DNA from: RUG12395 sp045541735
Lineage (GTDB): Bacteria; Bacillota; Clostridia; Oscillospirales; CAG-272
Length of the DNA stretch: 27,705 bases
Reading direction: 5' to 3'
Assembly (NCBI GenBank): GCA_045541735.1
Contig: JAZQJQ010000141.1
Location: forward strand, 1-27,705
Position numbers and translations under genes: made by a program. This document shows positions 16,708 through 24,520 of this stretch, one piece after another. The number at the start of each line of letters is the position of its first letter. The first letter of the stretch is position 1. The notes below the pieces were generated by a model. The model saw only the letters and a list, made by a program, of their open reading frames with translations, was not told where the DNA came from and searched no databases.

Positions 16708-17156
16708 CTGACAAGCACCTCCACGTCACAGCCGAGACTTTTTGCAAGCTCTGCCTCTATTTCATAAGCTCCGCCCACAACGGTAACGTGCCTAAGATCG
16801 ATATACACGCAAACAAGCTCAATTGCATCCGTATGCGCTACGTTAAGCGTAACGCTCACCTTAGCGCCTTCGTAGCCGTAAGCCGTTGCAACATATTCGC
16901 AAACGCTCCTGCCTATCTCACGTGCACTGCGTTCGATAAGCCAATCTGATGAGGAACGATATTCCGTATTTTCGCCAGACGCAGGCGGTTCGGATATCGG
17001 TATCTCGACATTTGATATCGATAAAAATACGACTGCAAGCATCATAAGCGATGCAACAAGACTGACAAAACGCCCTATTCCCCCTTCGGGGCTCAGCACG
17101 GAAATAAAAGCGCAAAACAGAGAAGCGCCGCAAAGGGCAAGTATCATTTCCTTCAT
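16704..17156 (-). CDS. spoIIIAF: Stage III sporulation protein AF
   Basis: A 150-residue protein with two N-terminal membrane helices (~4-22 and ~28-49) and a C-terminal soluble domain. That domain reads as helix-strand-strand-helix-strand (REIGRSVCEYVATAYG, KVSVTLNVAH, IELVCVYIDL, YEIEAELAKSLG, DVEVLVR), which fits the ring-building fold of the SpoIIIA channel. Its start overlaps the spoIIIAE stop by four bases (ATGA) and its stop overlaps the spoIIIAG start in the same way, so translation is probably coupled. Assignment rests on position and architecture, as sequence conservation in this family is low. Confidence 0.92.
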   Translation of the reverse strand: MKEMILALCGASLFCAFISVLSPEGGIGRFVSLVASLMMLAVVFLSISNVEIPISEPPASGENTEYRSSSDWLIERSAREIGRSVCEYVATAYGYEGAKVSVTLNVAHTDAIELVCVYIDLRHVTVVGGAYEIEAELAKSLGCDVEVLVR

Positions 17157-18289
17157 TGCACCACCGCCGTTTTGATAAAGAGAGTGACCGCGAGCACAAA
17201 AAGCACTGCGGATGCCGCCATAAGCGCGGCAAGCAGATTGCAGACCGTGGCCGCACTTTCAAGCAGTTTTGCCTCCGTACCAAGCGAGCACAGCCTTGCC
17301 GCAGCTCCGGCAAGTTCGATAGCCGTTCTGTACAGAAGCACGGAGACGATAGGCGGAAGCAGAATGATCAACATTGCTGCACAGCATACCCAGCCTACCC
17401 CCGCCTTGATAACCGAAAGACTGCCTGCAACTGTGCGCATCGCCTCGCCCACGGCGCCGCCTACAACGGGAATAAAGCTGCCTGCCGCAAAGCGTACTGC
17501 GCGCATGGCAACACCGTCTTTGGCGGCGGCAATATGATTGCCGAGCGCATATACGGCGGAATTAAGCATCATCAGAAAGGCAAGCGCTGTCGTAAATAGA
17601 TCTTTTATTACTTTAACGATGCCCGAAAGCTCAAGGGGAGATACCGAGGACGTAACGGCAATCGCCAAAAGAAGCTTAGATGCGGGAAGCAGAAGCTCTG
17701 CGAATATTTCCTCTATCACTACTGTAAGCATGTACGCGCCCGAGCTAGCATAAGCGGCACTCGCTATATTTCCACCCGCCGCGTGAAGAGAGGAAAACAC
17801 CGGTAAGAGGGCAGTTATAAAGGAGGCAAGCCACCGCAAAAATACCGACGAGCGCTCTGCGATCCTAAGAAGAGGCACACACACGGCAGAGCAAAAACAA
17901 AGCGACGAACAAAGCGAAAAAGCAGAAGAAACGCCCGAGCTTTTTACCGCCGTAGAAAACGCCTTAAAAACTGATGCGCATATCACAAGTGACAAAAGCG
18001 TAAAAAACAACCGCATCGGTCCCTTCAGTTCTTCGCGCACGGAAGTATAAAGCGTTTTGAAAATACTATCCGAATCGAAATCCGCACTTCCATTTTTGAC
18101 AGTATCGAGCGCGCCGGTTTTAAAATCTCCAAGCTCGTCCGGCAATGCCTTTTCAAGTGCCTTTGCCGCATCCTCCGCAGTACTGTCAGTACCCGCAACG
18201 TAAGTAAACGTCCTCTCCTCCGCAAACACGCTTGCAGGAAAAAGAACGAATGCAAGCATCAGCGCACAAACAGCAAAAAGCCGGCGCAT
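17153..18289 (-). CDS. spoIIIAE: Stage III sporulation protein AE
   Basis: A 378-residue polytopic membrane protein, close to the ~400 of Bacillus SpoIIIAE. I chose the ATG at 18289 because it overlaps the spoIIIAD stop (TGATG) and gives a clear signal peptide, MRRLFAVCALMLAFVLFPASVFA, with cleavage after residue 23; the longer frame up to 18415 only reads through spoIIIAD in another phase. Several membrane helices follow, with family features such as SSLHAAGGNIASAAYASSG, SPLELSGIVKVIKDLFT and RFAAGSFIPVVGGAVGEA. It is thought to be the central membrane component of the A-Q transport complex during engulfment. Confidence 0.95.
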   Translation of the reverse strand: MRRLFAVCALMLAFVLFPASVFAEERTFTYVAGTDSTAEDAAKALEKALPDELGDFKTGALDTVKNGSADFDSDSIFKTLYTSVREELKGPMRLFFTLLSLVICASVFKAFSTAVKSSGVSSAFSLCSSLCFCSAVCVPLLRIAERSSVFLRWLASFITALLPVFSSLHAAGGNIASAAYASSGAYMLTVVIEEIFAELLLPASKLLLAIAVTSSVSPLELSGIVKVIKDLFTTALAFLMMLNSAVYALGNHIAAAKDGVAMRAVRFAAGSFIPVVGGAVGEAMRTVAGSLSVIKAGVGWVCCAAMLIILLPPIVSVLLYRTAIELAGAAARLCSLGTEAKLLESAATVCNLLAALMAASAVLFVLAVTLFIKTAVVQ

Positions 18290-18672
18290 CACGTGATGAG
18301 CTCCCTGGCTACGGCAAGCAAATCTGCTGCAATAGGCAGAGCAAGCGAGGCTATCTCTATCTTTCCCGCAAGCTCCAATGCAAAAGCTACGGATCCCTCC
18401 CCCATATCGCGGCACACGTCACCGCCCGTTTGGCAAACGCACGCTATGCCCAGTGCCTTCAAAAGAGTACTGCCGTATTCGGCGAAACCGCCCGCATCAA
18501 GAAGTGAACGCACGGAAGATATGAGCGTTGTGTGATCGGCAAAAAGCTTTAAAACAAGCAAGGAGAGGGCGGCAATACCCAAAAGCTGTGAACTGCTGCT
18601 TTTTGCGGCACGCAGTACGGTCCCGAGAAAAGCAGCACACACCGCAAAGGAAATATAGTATGTAATTCTCAT
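18289..18672 (-). CDS. spoIIIAD: Stage III sporulation protein AD
   Basis: A 127-residue hydrophobic protein with about four predicted membrane segments. KIEIASLALPIAADLLAVA near the C-terminus is the usual SpoIIIAD end block. It starts inside the last codons of spoIIIAC (four-base overlap) and ends overlapping the spoIIIAE start. Like SpoIIIAC it is a small mother-cell membrane subunit of the channel. Length and order agree with the family. Confidence 0.94.
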   Translation of the reverse strand: MRITYYISFAVCAAFLGTVLRAAKSSSSQLLGIAALSLLVLKLFADHTTLISSVRSLLDAGGFAEYGSTLLKALGIACVCQTGGDVCRDMGEGSVAFALELAGKIEIASLALPIAADLLAVARELIT

Positions 18673-18863
18673 AATCCAAATGCGGTCCTTACCGCATCAA
18701 AAAGCGCGGATATTTCGCGCACAAGCATCATAAGCACAACTATCACTCCCGCAAGCGTAACGAACATTGCGTGCTCGTCTCTTCCGCTTTTTGAAAGCAC
18801 TTGATTTATGACAGCCACCAATATTCCGACTCCCGCAATACGCATAATAAGTCCGATATCCAT
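18669..18863 (-). CDS. spoIIIAC: Stage III sporulation protein AC
   Basis: A 64-residue protein with two membrane helices (~3-20 and ~32-50). IMRIAGVGILVAVINQVLSKSGRDEHA is typical of the highly conserved SpoIIIAC family, including the QVLSKSGRDE turn. It starts seven bases after the spoIIIAB stop, and its own stop overlaps the spoIIIAD start. Confidence 0.95.
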   Translation of the reverse strand: MDIGLIMRIAGVGILVAVINQVLSKSGRDEHAMFVTLAGVIVVLMMLVREISALFDAVRTAFGL

Positions 18864-18870
18864 TCACACC

Positions 18871-19356
18871 TCACGCAAAAAACAGCACCGCCATAAGCGA
18901 AACGCTAAGCGAGACCGCAAGGCGCGTTTTGCACTCTGTTTTTACACCGTTTTCAAGCATTTCCGTAAGTTTTTTGAGCCTTTCTACACACTCGGCGCAT
19001 CTTTTTACCTCCGCATCCGTATGCCCGCGGCCGAAGCCTTCCGCAAACGCCGCAAGGATCGATCGCTCCTCTTCTCCGCCAAGGAGCTCATTTTTGTACT
19101 TTTCTGCAGCAACAGCAAGTCCTTCACGCTTTACACATTCAATAAAACCTTCCGAAAAAAGCGGTGAGCATCTATCAAGTATATCGTAAAGGGGGCGCGA
19201 ATGGCATTCCACCTGGATCTTGCACTCGTTCAGAAAAGTGCACACGGATCTGCATTTATCAATGCGCGCTCTGAGTTCAAGGTTTTTAGCAGACGAATAT
19301 CCCAGTGCAGCCAGCACTGTAAGCGCCGCACCGATAAGCTTTAACAAGATGCCCAC
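18871..19356 (-). CDS. spoIIIAB: Stage III sporulation protein AB
   Basis: About 161 residues: an N-terminal membrane helix (KLIGAALTVLAALGYS), a helical cytoplasmic middle and a C-terminal membrane helix (LAVSLSVSLMAVLFFA). This is the SpoIIIAB architecture, a distant relative of type II secretion GspF. The start is uncertain. The given start is GTG at 19356; a TTG at 19350 would give MLKLIGA, which resembles the Bacillus N-terminus and places the upstream AAGGTGGG at a better distance. Either start overlaps the end of spoIIIAA, so the two are translationally coupled. Confidence 0.93.
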   Translation of the reverse strand: MGILLKLIGAALTVLAALGYSSAKNLELRARIDKCRSVCTFLNECKIQVECHSRPLYDILDRCSPLFSEGFIECVKREGLAVAAEKYKNELLGGEEERSILAAFAEGFGRGHTDAEVKRCAECVERLKKLTEMLENGVKTECKTRLAVSLSVSLMAVLFFA

Positions 19357-20222
19357 CCACCTTCTGAAAAACTGCGCACTTCAAACTCTGGAGGTTCGCC
19401 GCGCTTTCGCGCAAGCTTCACAAGATAAATAAATGTACCGTCCGCGAACGCACTGCGTATCGCTGCGCGCGAATGCACCTCTTCAAAACTGCCGGCGTGC
19501 AAAGTGGCGATAACGGGAACACCGCATCTTGCCGCTTTGCACACAGCATCAGTATCCCTCTCTGACAGCTCGTCCACAACGATCACCTGAGGGGAAAGTG
19601 TTCGGAGCGCCCATTCCATTCCGGCTGCACGCTCACAACCTGATATAATATCCGCAAGCGAGCTTTCAGGCAGCCTGCCGTCGTTTATCTCTTCCCTGCA
19701 ATCTATTACAGCAACGCGCATCGAGTATTTATTGCCCGACAAGGTAATCACCAGATCGCGCAACACCGTAGTCTTTCCCACCGCAGGCGGTGAGAATATG
19801 ATCATCCCGCCCGGAGCTTTATGTATTATGCGGGCAAGCCTCTCACTCTGCCCCTCCGTGTGTACGGGAATGCGGAACACTATTGAATCGGGAACATACT
19901 CGCGGCGCATTTTACCGTCCGTATAACGCACCGCCGTATTAATAGAAACGCGCATTCCCCCGTCTGCCGGAATATATCCCTCGCGAAGATGATGCTCATA
20001 CGCATATACCGAGCCCTTGCACAGCTTATCCGTTACATACTCCATATCCGCATCGCCGCACACAAAAGGAACACGCATATTAACCCGGTCAAGCGATAGA
20101 GATACCTGCAAATTTCTGCGCAAGCGTATCTCGCTTATCCCGGACAGACGCACACGGTTTTTACGTGCAGATTCATTTATGGCAAGGGAAAGACTCTGCG
20201 GCAGATATTTAAAAGCCGCCAT
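19341..20222 (-). CDS. spoIIIAA: Stage III sporulation protein AA, ATPase
   Basis: A 293-residue cytosolic P-loop ATPase thought to power or assemble the SpoIIIA channel, related to secretion ATPases. The P-loop is SPPAVGKTT at 144-152, where the usual first Gly is Ser. Walker B is VIVVDE at 213-218, and ATLHA at 239-243 is a conserved sensor-like motif. YAYEHHLREGYIPADGGMRV at 73-92 is a family block. I chose ATG 20222 because MAAFKYLPQSL aligns with the family N-terminus; a GTG at 20342 gives 40 extra residues that look non-native. The best ribosome binding site lies ~40 bases upstream of this ATG, so the true start remains open. First gene of the operon. Confidence 0.92.
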   Translation of the reverse strand: MAAFKYLPQSLSLAINESARKNRVRLSGISEIRLRRNLQVSLSLDRVNMRVPFVCGDADMEYVTDKLCKGSVYAYEHHLREGYIPADGGMRVSINTAVRYTDGKMRREYVPDSIVFRIPVHTEGQSERLARIIHKAPGGMIIFSPPAVGKTTVLRDLVITLSGNKYSMRVAVIDCREEINDGRLPESSLADIISGCERAAGMEWALRTLSPQVIVVDELSERDTDAVCKAARCGVPVIATLHAGSFEEVHSRAAIRSAFADGTFIYLVKLARKRGEPPEFEVRSFSEGGWASC

Positions 20223-20255
20223 AACAGCGGTGGGCTGTAAGTAACTTACCGTACC

Positions 20256-20265
20256 ATCACCTCCC
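20256..20265 (-). promoter_or_regulatory. Strong ribosome binding site upstream of spoIIIAA
   Basis: On the minus strand this reads GGGAGGTGAT, a near-perfect anti-16S match. In-frame codons at normal spacing are GGT, ACG and GTA, none a standard start. An ATG two bases after GGAGG opens a three-codon frame (Met-Val-Arg-stop) ending 23 bases before the spoIIIAA ATG at 20222. Confidence 0.6.
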
Positions 20266-20293
20266 GACAGTAAAATATATTTCAAGCGAAAGA

Positions 20294-20301
20294 AATATAT
20301 G
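20294..20301 (-). promoter_or_regulatory. Possible sigma-E-like -10 element for the spoIIIA operon
   Basis: The minus strand reads CATATATT, close to the sigma-E -10 consensus CATA--(A/C)T. The expected -35 region, about 14 bases upstream, has only a weak match (GCTAAAT). Transcription would start near 20288, just ahead of the strong ribosome binding site. spoIIIA is sigma-E-controlled in Bacillus, which motivates the call. Confidence 0.3.
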
Positions 20302-20328
20302 CATTTTTGCGTTAATTTAGCAAATGAC

Positions 20329-20358
20329 TTGCGCTTTAGCACGCAAATATGTTAAAAT
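20329..20358 (+). promoter_or_regulatory. Candidate sigma-A promoter of the holB operon
   Basis: TTGCGC (20329-20334) and TAAAAT (20353-20358) are separated by 18 bases. The start point would fall near 20365, just ahead of the GGAGG at 20376. The region also lies upstream of the divergent spoIIIA genes, with both control regions packed into about 160 bases. Confidence 0.5.
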
Positions 20359-20385
20359 AATATATACGTTTCTTTGGAGGTAAGT

Positions 20386-21411
20386 GTGAGTACTCTTTTT
20401 CCTCATATGCTCGGAAACGGGCACACAAAAAAACTGATGGCGGCAGACATACGCAGAGGCACGTTTCTTCACGCCTGCGTGCTTGAAGCACCCAAGGGCA
20501 CGGAAACGTACCGCATAGCCGTTGAGATAGCCGCGGCGATCGCCTGCACACAAAAAGAAAATGCCGATTCTTCCCTCCCCTGCGGAAAATGCAAAAACTG
20601 CGCGAAGATACTTTCGGATAACTGCATCGACGTTATCACCGTGGAAAGAGAGGATAAGGCAACTATCGGTGTGCAAAAGATACGCGATCTGATGCCTAAC
20701 GTAATACTATCCCCCTCTGAGCTGGACGCAAAGATATATATAATAAACGAAGCCGACAGAATGACCGAGGAAGCACAGAACGCGCTTCTGAAAATACTGG
20801 AGGAGCCGCCCGTAGCTGAAACGTACTTTATTCTGTGTGCGGAAAATTCGGAAGCACTGCTTCCCACAATAATCAGCCGCGCCCCCGTAATGCGCTTAAA
20901 TGCCCCCGCAAGACAAGAGGTATGCGATATCTTGATACGGGAAACGGGTGTCAGCCGAAAGGAAGCACTTAACGCCGCCGCCATAGCGGAAAACAGTGTG
21001 TATTTTGCAAAGGAAGTAATAAACGAGAGCGCGGAGGGAAAGCGCAGGACAAGTCTGTATAACCACGCATGCACACTTACCGAGATGCTTGCGGAAAAGA
21101 AGTCGAAGGCGGAGCTTATCCTCTACGTTGCCTCGCTTCCGCAGAAAAAAGACGAAACTACGGAAATATTGCGGTTGATTTATGCCGGACTTCGTGATAT
21201 AATTGCAGTCAAGAGATATAAAGAAGCATCGACAGATCTCTACCCGACGGCGGAAGATGCACTTATACCGGCAAAAAGGATGACGGTTCGCAGTGCGATC
21301 GCCGTATCGAATGCAGTAAGCGAAGCGCTTACAGCACTTGAAAAAAATGCAAGCCCGAAAAACGTGATGCTCTCGTTTGCGCTCAGCGCGCATAATGCAG
21401 TTTTCGGTTAA
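20386..21411 (+). CDS. holB: DNA polymerase III delta' subunit
   Basis: A 341-residue clamp-loader subunit. I chose GTG at 20386 because GGAGG (20376-20380) ends five bases before it; a TTG at 20374 would include that site in the coding sequence. The AAA+ fold begins LFPHMLGNGHTKKLMAADI. The Walker A position reads EAPKGTET, lacking the GxxGxGK loop, so this subunit should not bind ATP normally, as in known delta' proteins. A zinc site is formed by Cys54 and CGKCKNC (Cys66, Cys69, Cys72). IYIINEADRMTEEAQNALLKILEEPP at 117-142 is the family hallmark. The SRC motif reads SRA at 164-166. The gene begins the conserved holB-ricT-rsmI run. Confidence 0.92.
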   Translation: MSTLFPHMLGNGHTKKLMAADIRRGTFLHACVLEAPKGTETYRIAVEIAAAIACTQKENADSSLPCGKCKNCAKILSDNCIDVITVEREDKATIGVQKIRDLMPNVILSPSELDAKIYIINEADRMTEEAQNALLKILEEPPVAETYFILCAENSEALLPTIISRAPVMRLNAPARQEVCDILIRETGVSRKEALNAAAIAENSVYFAKEVINESAEGKRRTSLYNHACTLTEMLAEKKSKAELILYVASLPQKKDETTEILRLIYAGLRDIIAVKRYKEASTDLYPTAEDALIPAKRMTVRSAIAVSNAVSEALTALEKNASPKNVMLSFALSAHNAVFG

Positions 21412-21423
21412 GAAAGGAAAGCT

Positions 21424-22503
21424 ATGGATAACGAGCTTGAAAAGATAAATACATTCGCTGAGGAAGCGGAAGCACCCCGTGACCCGGATGCGCCCGTAGA
21501 GGTAGTGGGACTGAAATTCCGACTGACGGGTAAGACATATTTCTTCGACCCCTGCGGTATACAGGTAGAAAGCGGAAAATTTGCCATTGTTGAGACCGCG
21601 CGCGGTGTCGAGATAGGCGAATGCGTTGCCTCAAATCACACTGTAAAGGAACGAGAGGTCGTGCGTCCCCTCCGCCCCGTTTTGCGTGTTGCAACGGAAG
21701 CGGATATACGTCACGATGCGGAAAACCGCGAAAAAGAAACAAAGGCTTGCGAGATATGCCGCCAGAAGATCGAGGCTCTCGGTCTTGAAATGAGCCTTAT
21801 AAATGCGGAATATACCTTTGATAATAACAAACTGCTTTTCTACTTTACGGCAGAGGGCAGAGTGGATTTCCGCGATCTTGTCAAAGAGCTTGCCTCCGCA
21901 TTCCGCACCCGTATTGAACTTCGCCAGATAGGAATAAGAGACGAAGCAAAGCTTATGGGCGGACTCGGTGTTTGCGGCAGACCCTTTTGCTGCCACAGCT
22001 TTCTCTCCGATTTTGTGCAGGTCTCCATCAAGATGGCAAAGGAGCAGAACTTCTCCTTAAACAGCGCAAAGATCAGCGGTGCGTGCGGAAGGCTTATGTG
22101 CTGTCTGCGCTACGAGCACGAAACTTATGACGAGGAAATAAAAAAGACTCCCGCAGTTGGCAGCCTTGTTGAGACCTCGAACGGTAACGGAGTTATAACA
22201 GAGATAAATCCCCTTGCCGGTCTTGTAAGAGTTAAGCTTACGGACAAACCGGAGGCACCCAAGTACTATCCCCGCGATGAAGTAAAGATGCTTATGACCG
22301 CAAAGCAGAGAAAGGCGGAAAATGCGGCCCGTAACGGAGCGCCAAAGGTCGAGGAAGATATCGAGCCCGAAGATGAGGAGCTGATCACCCAGAACGAGGT
22401 CACCGTAACGGCTGACCCTTCTCAGAAAAGCGGCGAAAACAACCAGAATCCTCACAAAAAACATTACAAAAAATTCAAGAAAAAACCCAAACCAGCTGAA
22501 TAA
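21424..22503 (+). CDS. ricT: RicT/YaaT, PSP1-domain iron-sulfur regulator of RNA processing and development
   Basis: A 359-residue protein of the PSP1/YaaT family. In Bacillus, RicT acts with RicA and RicF in a [4Fe-4S] complex that guides RNase Y-dependent mRNA maturation and supports Spo0A phosphorelay activation. The PSP1 core spans ~25-235. Conserved cysteines are in KACEICRQK (109, 112), GVCGRPFCCHSF (184, 189, 190) and GACGRLMCCLRYE (221, 226, 227), consistent with cluster binding. NSAKISGACGRLMCCLRYEH is diagnostic. The last ~65 residues are acidic, then Lys-rich (KKHYKKFKKKPKP) and likely disordered, perhaps RNA-contacting. It starts 13 bases after holB behind AAAGGAAAG. ricA and ricF are not in the window. 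Confidence 0.95.
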   Translation: MDNELEKINTFAEEAEAPRDPDAPVEVVGLKFRLTGKTYFFDPCGIQVESGKFAIVETARGVEIGECVASNHTVKEREVVRPLRPVLRVATEADIRHDAENREKETKACEICRQKIEALGLEMSLINAEYTFDNNKLLFYFTAEGRVDFRDLVKELASAFRTRIELRQIGIRDEAKLMGGLGVCGRPFCCHSFLSDFVQVSIKMAKEQNFSLNSAKISGACGRLMCCLRYEHETYDEEIKKTPAVGSLVETSNGNGVITEINPLAGLVRVKLTDKPEAPKYYPRDEVKMLMTAKQRKAENAARNGAPKVEEDIEPEDEELITQNEVTVTADPSQKSGENNQNPHKKHYKKFKKKPKPAE

Positions 22504-22556
22504 TCTGTAACTTGATGGTTGAAATTATTTTTTTGTATGCTATTTTCAAAAAACGC

Positions 22557-22584
22557 TTGATTTTTTGAGAAAGTATGATAAAAT
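22557..22584 (+). promoter_or_regulatory. Candidate promoter of the ferredoxin gene
   Basis: TTGATT (22557-22562) and TAAAAT (22579-22584) are separated by 16 bases. The -35 sits in a short A/T inverted repeat (TCAAAAAA at 22545-22552, TTTTTTGA at 22561-22568) that might also weakly end the ricT transcript. This suggests the ferredoxin has its own transcript. Confidence 0.55.
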
Positions 22585-22618
22585 TATTAACACAATACTT
22601 ACATGGAGGTATACCCCA

Positions 22619-22792
22619 ATGGCATTCAAGATTACTGATGATTGCATTGCTTGCGGCGCTTGCGCTGGTGAGTGCCCCGTTAACGCTATATCCGAGGGAG
22701 ACGGCAAGTACGTTATCGATGCTGATGAGTGCATCGAGTGCGGCGCTTGCGCAGACGTTTGCCCCGTTGGCGCTCCTATAAAGGACGAGTAA
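22619..22792 (+). CDS. Clostridial-type 2[4Fe-4S] ferredoxin
   Basis: A 57-residue low-potential electron carrier. Two cluster motifs are present: CIACGACAGECP and CIECGACADVCP, each C-x2-C-x2-C-x3-CP. The start at 22619 is set by GGAGGT a few bases upstream; the in-frame ATG at 22565 lies before the predicted transcription start. Codons favour GCT, GTT and CGC-type choices more than the neighbours, as is common for abundant proteins. It lies between ricT and the trmN6-like gene but has its own promoter and a downstream hairpin. It could supply electrons for many reductive reactions; a link to the iron-sulfur protein RicT or the radical SAM activase is speculation. Confidence 0.95.
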   Translation: MAFKITDDCIACGACAGECPVNAISEGDGKYVIDADECIECGACADVCPVGAPIKDE

Positions 22793-22809
22793 TTCAACTT
22801 AATACCTGT

Positions 22810-22850
22810 AAAAGCGGAGCTGCTCGGTAAACCCGAAACGCTTCGCTTTT
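22810..22850 (+). terminator. Nested hairpin after the ferredoxin gene, probable weak terminator
   Basis: An 11-pair outer stem (22810-22820 with 22840-22850, one G-U pair) surrounds an inner TCGG/CCGA stem (22824-22827 with 22833-22836). The right arm ends in TTTT, but no longer T-tract follows, so termination may be partial. It could also stabilise the 3' end of a ferredoxin mRNA. Confidence 0.55.
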
Positions 22851-22867
22851 CAGTTATATGGAGTAAA

Positions 22868-23629
22868 ATGCAAAATATTGATATAAAAAGCGAAACGGTC
22901 ACAGACCGCGTAAACGACGGAATAGTACTTACCCAGCGCACTAAGGGACTGAAATTCGGCACAGACGCGCTGCTTCTTGCAGCTTATATGCCGGAGAGCA
23001 AAAAAACTATCCGCGCAGCTGAGCTTGGTTCCGGCACGGGAATCATTTCTCTGCTCGCCCTGCAAAGGAAAAAGGCGGACCGAATATTCGCTTATGAGAT
23101 ACAGGAAAGCTATGCGGAGCTTACACGCTTCAATGCCGCTCAGAACGGTATGGAGGATAAGCTTACCGTTATATGCAAAAATATTAAAGAGGCTTCAAGC
23201 GCTGATTGCGGAGGCGAGCTTGATGCAGTATTTTCCAACCCTCCGTATATGGCTGTCGGTGCAGGACTGCACTGCACGGAAGGCGAAAAGGATATCGCAA
23301 GGCGCGAGATATGCGGCACTGCCGCAGATTTTGCCGCCGCCGCTTCAAGGCTTTTAAAATGGGGCGGAACGTTTTACTGCGTTTACAGACCCGAGAGGAT
23401 CGCAACGCTTATCTCGGCAATGAAGGATGCAAAGCTTGAGCCGAAACAGCTCACCTTTGTATACGAACATCCCGAAGCCGAGCCGTGCCTTGTGCTGTGT
23501 GCGGCGCGTAAGGGTTCGGGAGAAGGCGTTAAAGTGACACGTCCGCTTTATCTGCGCAAGGATAAGAAAAGCGCGGAATACACACCCGAAACGCGGGCAG
23601 TGTACGACGGAAGGCCGCTTGAGCTTTAA
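22868..23629 (+). CDS. trmN6: tRNA1(Val) (adenine37-N6)-methyltransferase-like protein (YabB family)
   Basis: A 253-residue SAM-dependent methyltransferase. DGIVLTQRTKGLKFGTDALLLAAY at the N-terminus is typical of TrmN6/YfiC/YabB proteins. Motif I is AELGSGTGIISLLAL at 51-65, the acidic strand end is YEIQE at 76-80, and NPPY at 124-127 is the catalytic motif of N6-adenine methyltransferases. LHCTEGEKDIARREI fits the family's post-NPPY helix. The Bacillus orthologue yabB sits between yaaT and yabC, the same order as here. GGAG precedes the ATG. The exact tRNA target in this organism is inferred from family. Confidence 0.9.
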   Translation: MQNIDIKSETVTDRVNDGIVLTQRTKGLKFGTDALLLAAYMPESKKTIRAAELGSGTGIISLLALQRKKADRIFAYEIQESYAELTRFNAAQNGMEDKLTVICKNIKEASSADCGGELDAVFSNPPYMAVGAGLHCTEGEKDIARREICGTAADFAAAASRLLKWGGTFYCVYRPERIATLISAMKDAKLEPKQLTFVYEHPEAEPCLVLCAARKGSGEGVKVTRPLYLRKDKKSAEYTPETRAVYDGRPLEL

Positions 23630-23638
23630 GAGGTAATT

Positions 23639-24520
23639 ATGAGAAACGAAGAAAAGAATCCCGTCCTCGGGGGTACACTGTACCTTGTGGGCACTCCCAT
23701 AGGCAACCTTGCCGATATATCGGACAGAGCACGCAAGGTGCTTTCCGAGGCCGACATAATAGCCGCAGAGGACACACGCGTTGCTGGCAAGCTTCTTTCC
23801 TGCCTCGGCATACGCGGCGAGCTTATCTCTTATTATGAGCATAACCGCGCGGAAAGGGGCGAGGAAATAGTTGCCCTGCTTCTTTCAGGCAAAAGCTGTG
23901 CGCTTGTTACGGATGCGGGCATGCCCGCGGTAAGCGACCCCGGACAAGATCTTGTAAAGCTGTGTGCGGATGCCGGTATTCCCGTTACTGCCGTGCCGGG
24001 TCCATGTGCCGCAATTACCGCCGTCGCGCTTTCGGGTCTTGACGTTGACAAATTCTTCTTTGAAGGTTTTCTGCCGCGCCAGAACAAAGAAAAGCGTGAG
24101 AGGCTTGAACTTATCCGAGCCATCCCCGCAACCGTTATACTGTATGAAGCTCCCCATAGGATCAAAACGACGTTGAAAGAGCTCTACGCTACGCTCGGAA
24201 ACCGCAAATGCGCAGTCTGCCGAGAGCTGACAAAGCTGAACGAAGAGATAGTACGCACCGACCTTGCGCACGCAGCCTCCCTATACGACGAGTCCGAACC
24301 GAGAGGCGAATACGTTATCGTTATTGAAGGAGGCGACGGAAAGGCACTTACTGCCGGAAGCGAGAAGGAGACCCTATCCGCCCTCACACCCGAGGAACAC
24401 GTTGAACATTACGAGAATGTAGGCAAAAAGCGAATGGATGCCATCAAAGCGGCTGCAGCCGACAGAGGTATGTCCAAAAGTGAGCTTTATGCGATTTTAA
24501 ACGAGAGGAAAAAGCAATGA
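23639..24520 (+). CDS. rsmI: 16S rRNA (cytidine1402-2'-O)-methyltransferase
   Basis: A 293-residue member of the SAM-dependent tetrapyrrole methylase superfamily acting on C1402 of 16S rRNA in the decoding centre. Diagnostic blocks are LYLVGTPIGNLADIS at 14-28, AEDTR at 43-47, TDAGMPAVSDPG at 91-102, AVPGPCA at 118-124, FEGFLPR at 141-147 and YEAPHRI. The C-terminal tail (TPEEHVEHYENVGKKRMDAIKAAA) is helical. It starts nine bases after the trmN6-like stop behind GAGGT and overlaps the next gene by four bases. Confidence 0.96.
   Translation: MRNEEKNPVLGGTLYLVGTPIGNLADISDRARKVLSEADIIAAEDTRVAGKLLSCLGIRGELISYYEHNRAERGEEIVALLLSGKSCALVTDAGMPAVSDPGQDLVKLCADAGIPVTAVPGPCAAITAVALSGLDVDKFFFEGFLPRQNKEKRERLELIRAIPATVILYEAPHRIKTTLKELYATLGNRKCAVCRELTKLNEEIVRTDLAHAASLYDESEPRGEYVIVIEGGDGKALTAGSEKETLSALTPEEHVEHYENVGKKRMDAIKAAAADRGMSKSELYAILNERKKQ

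Noticed and set aside
17156..17599. A 147-codon plus-strand frame opposite spoIIIAE
   Set aside because: Antisense shadow of a conserved membrane protein gene; very Lys/Arg/His-rich translation.
18290..18415. 42-residue N-terminal extension of SpoIIIAE
   Set aside because: It overlaps spoIIIAD in another phase and would bury a clear signal peptide that begins at the TGATG overlap.
20223..20342. 40-residue extension of SpoIIIAA from GTG 20342
   Set aside because: The extension would span the likely promoter and ribosome binding site, and does not resemble the family N-terminus.
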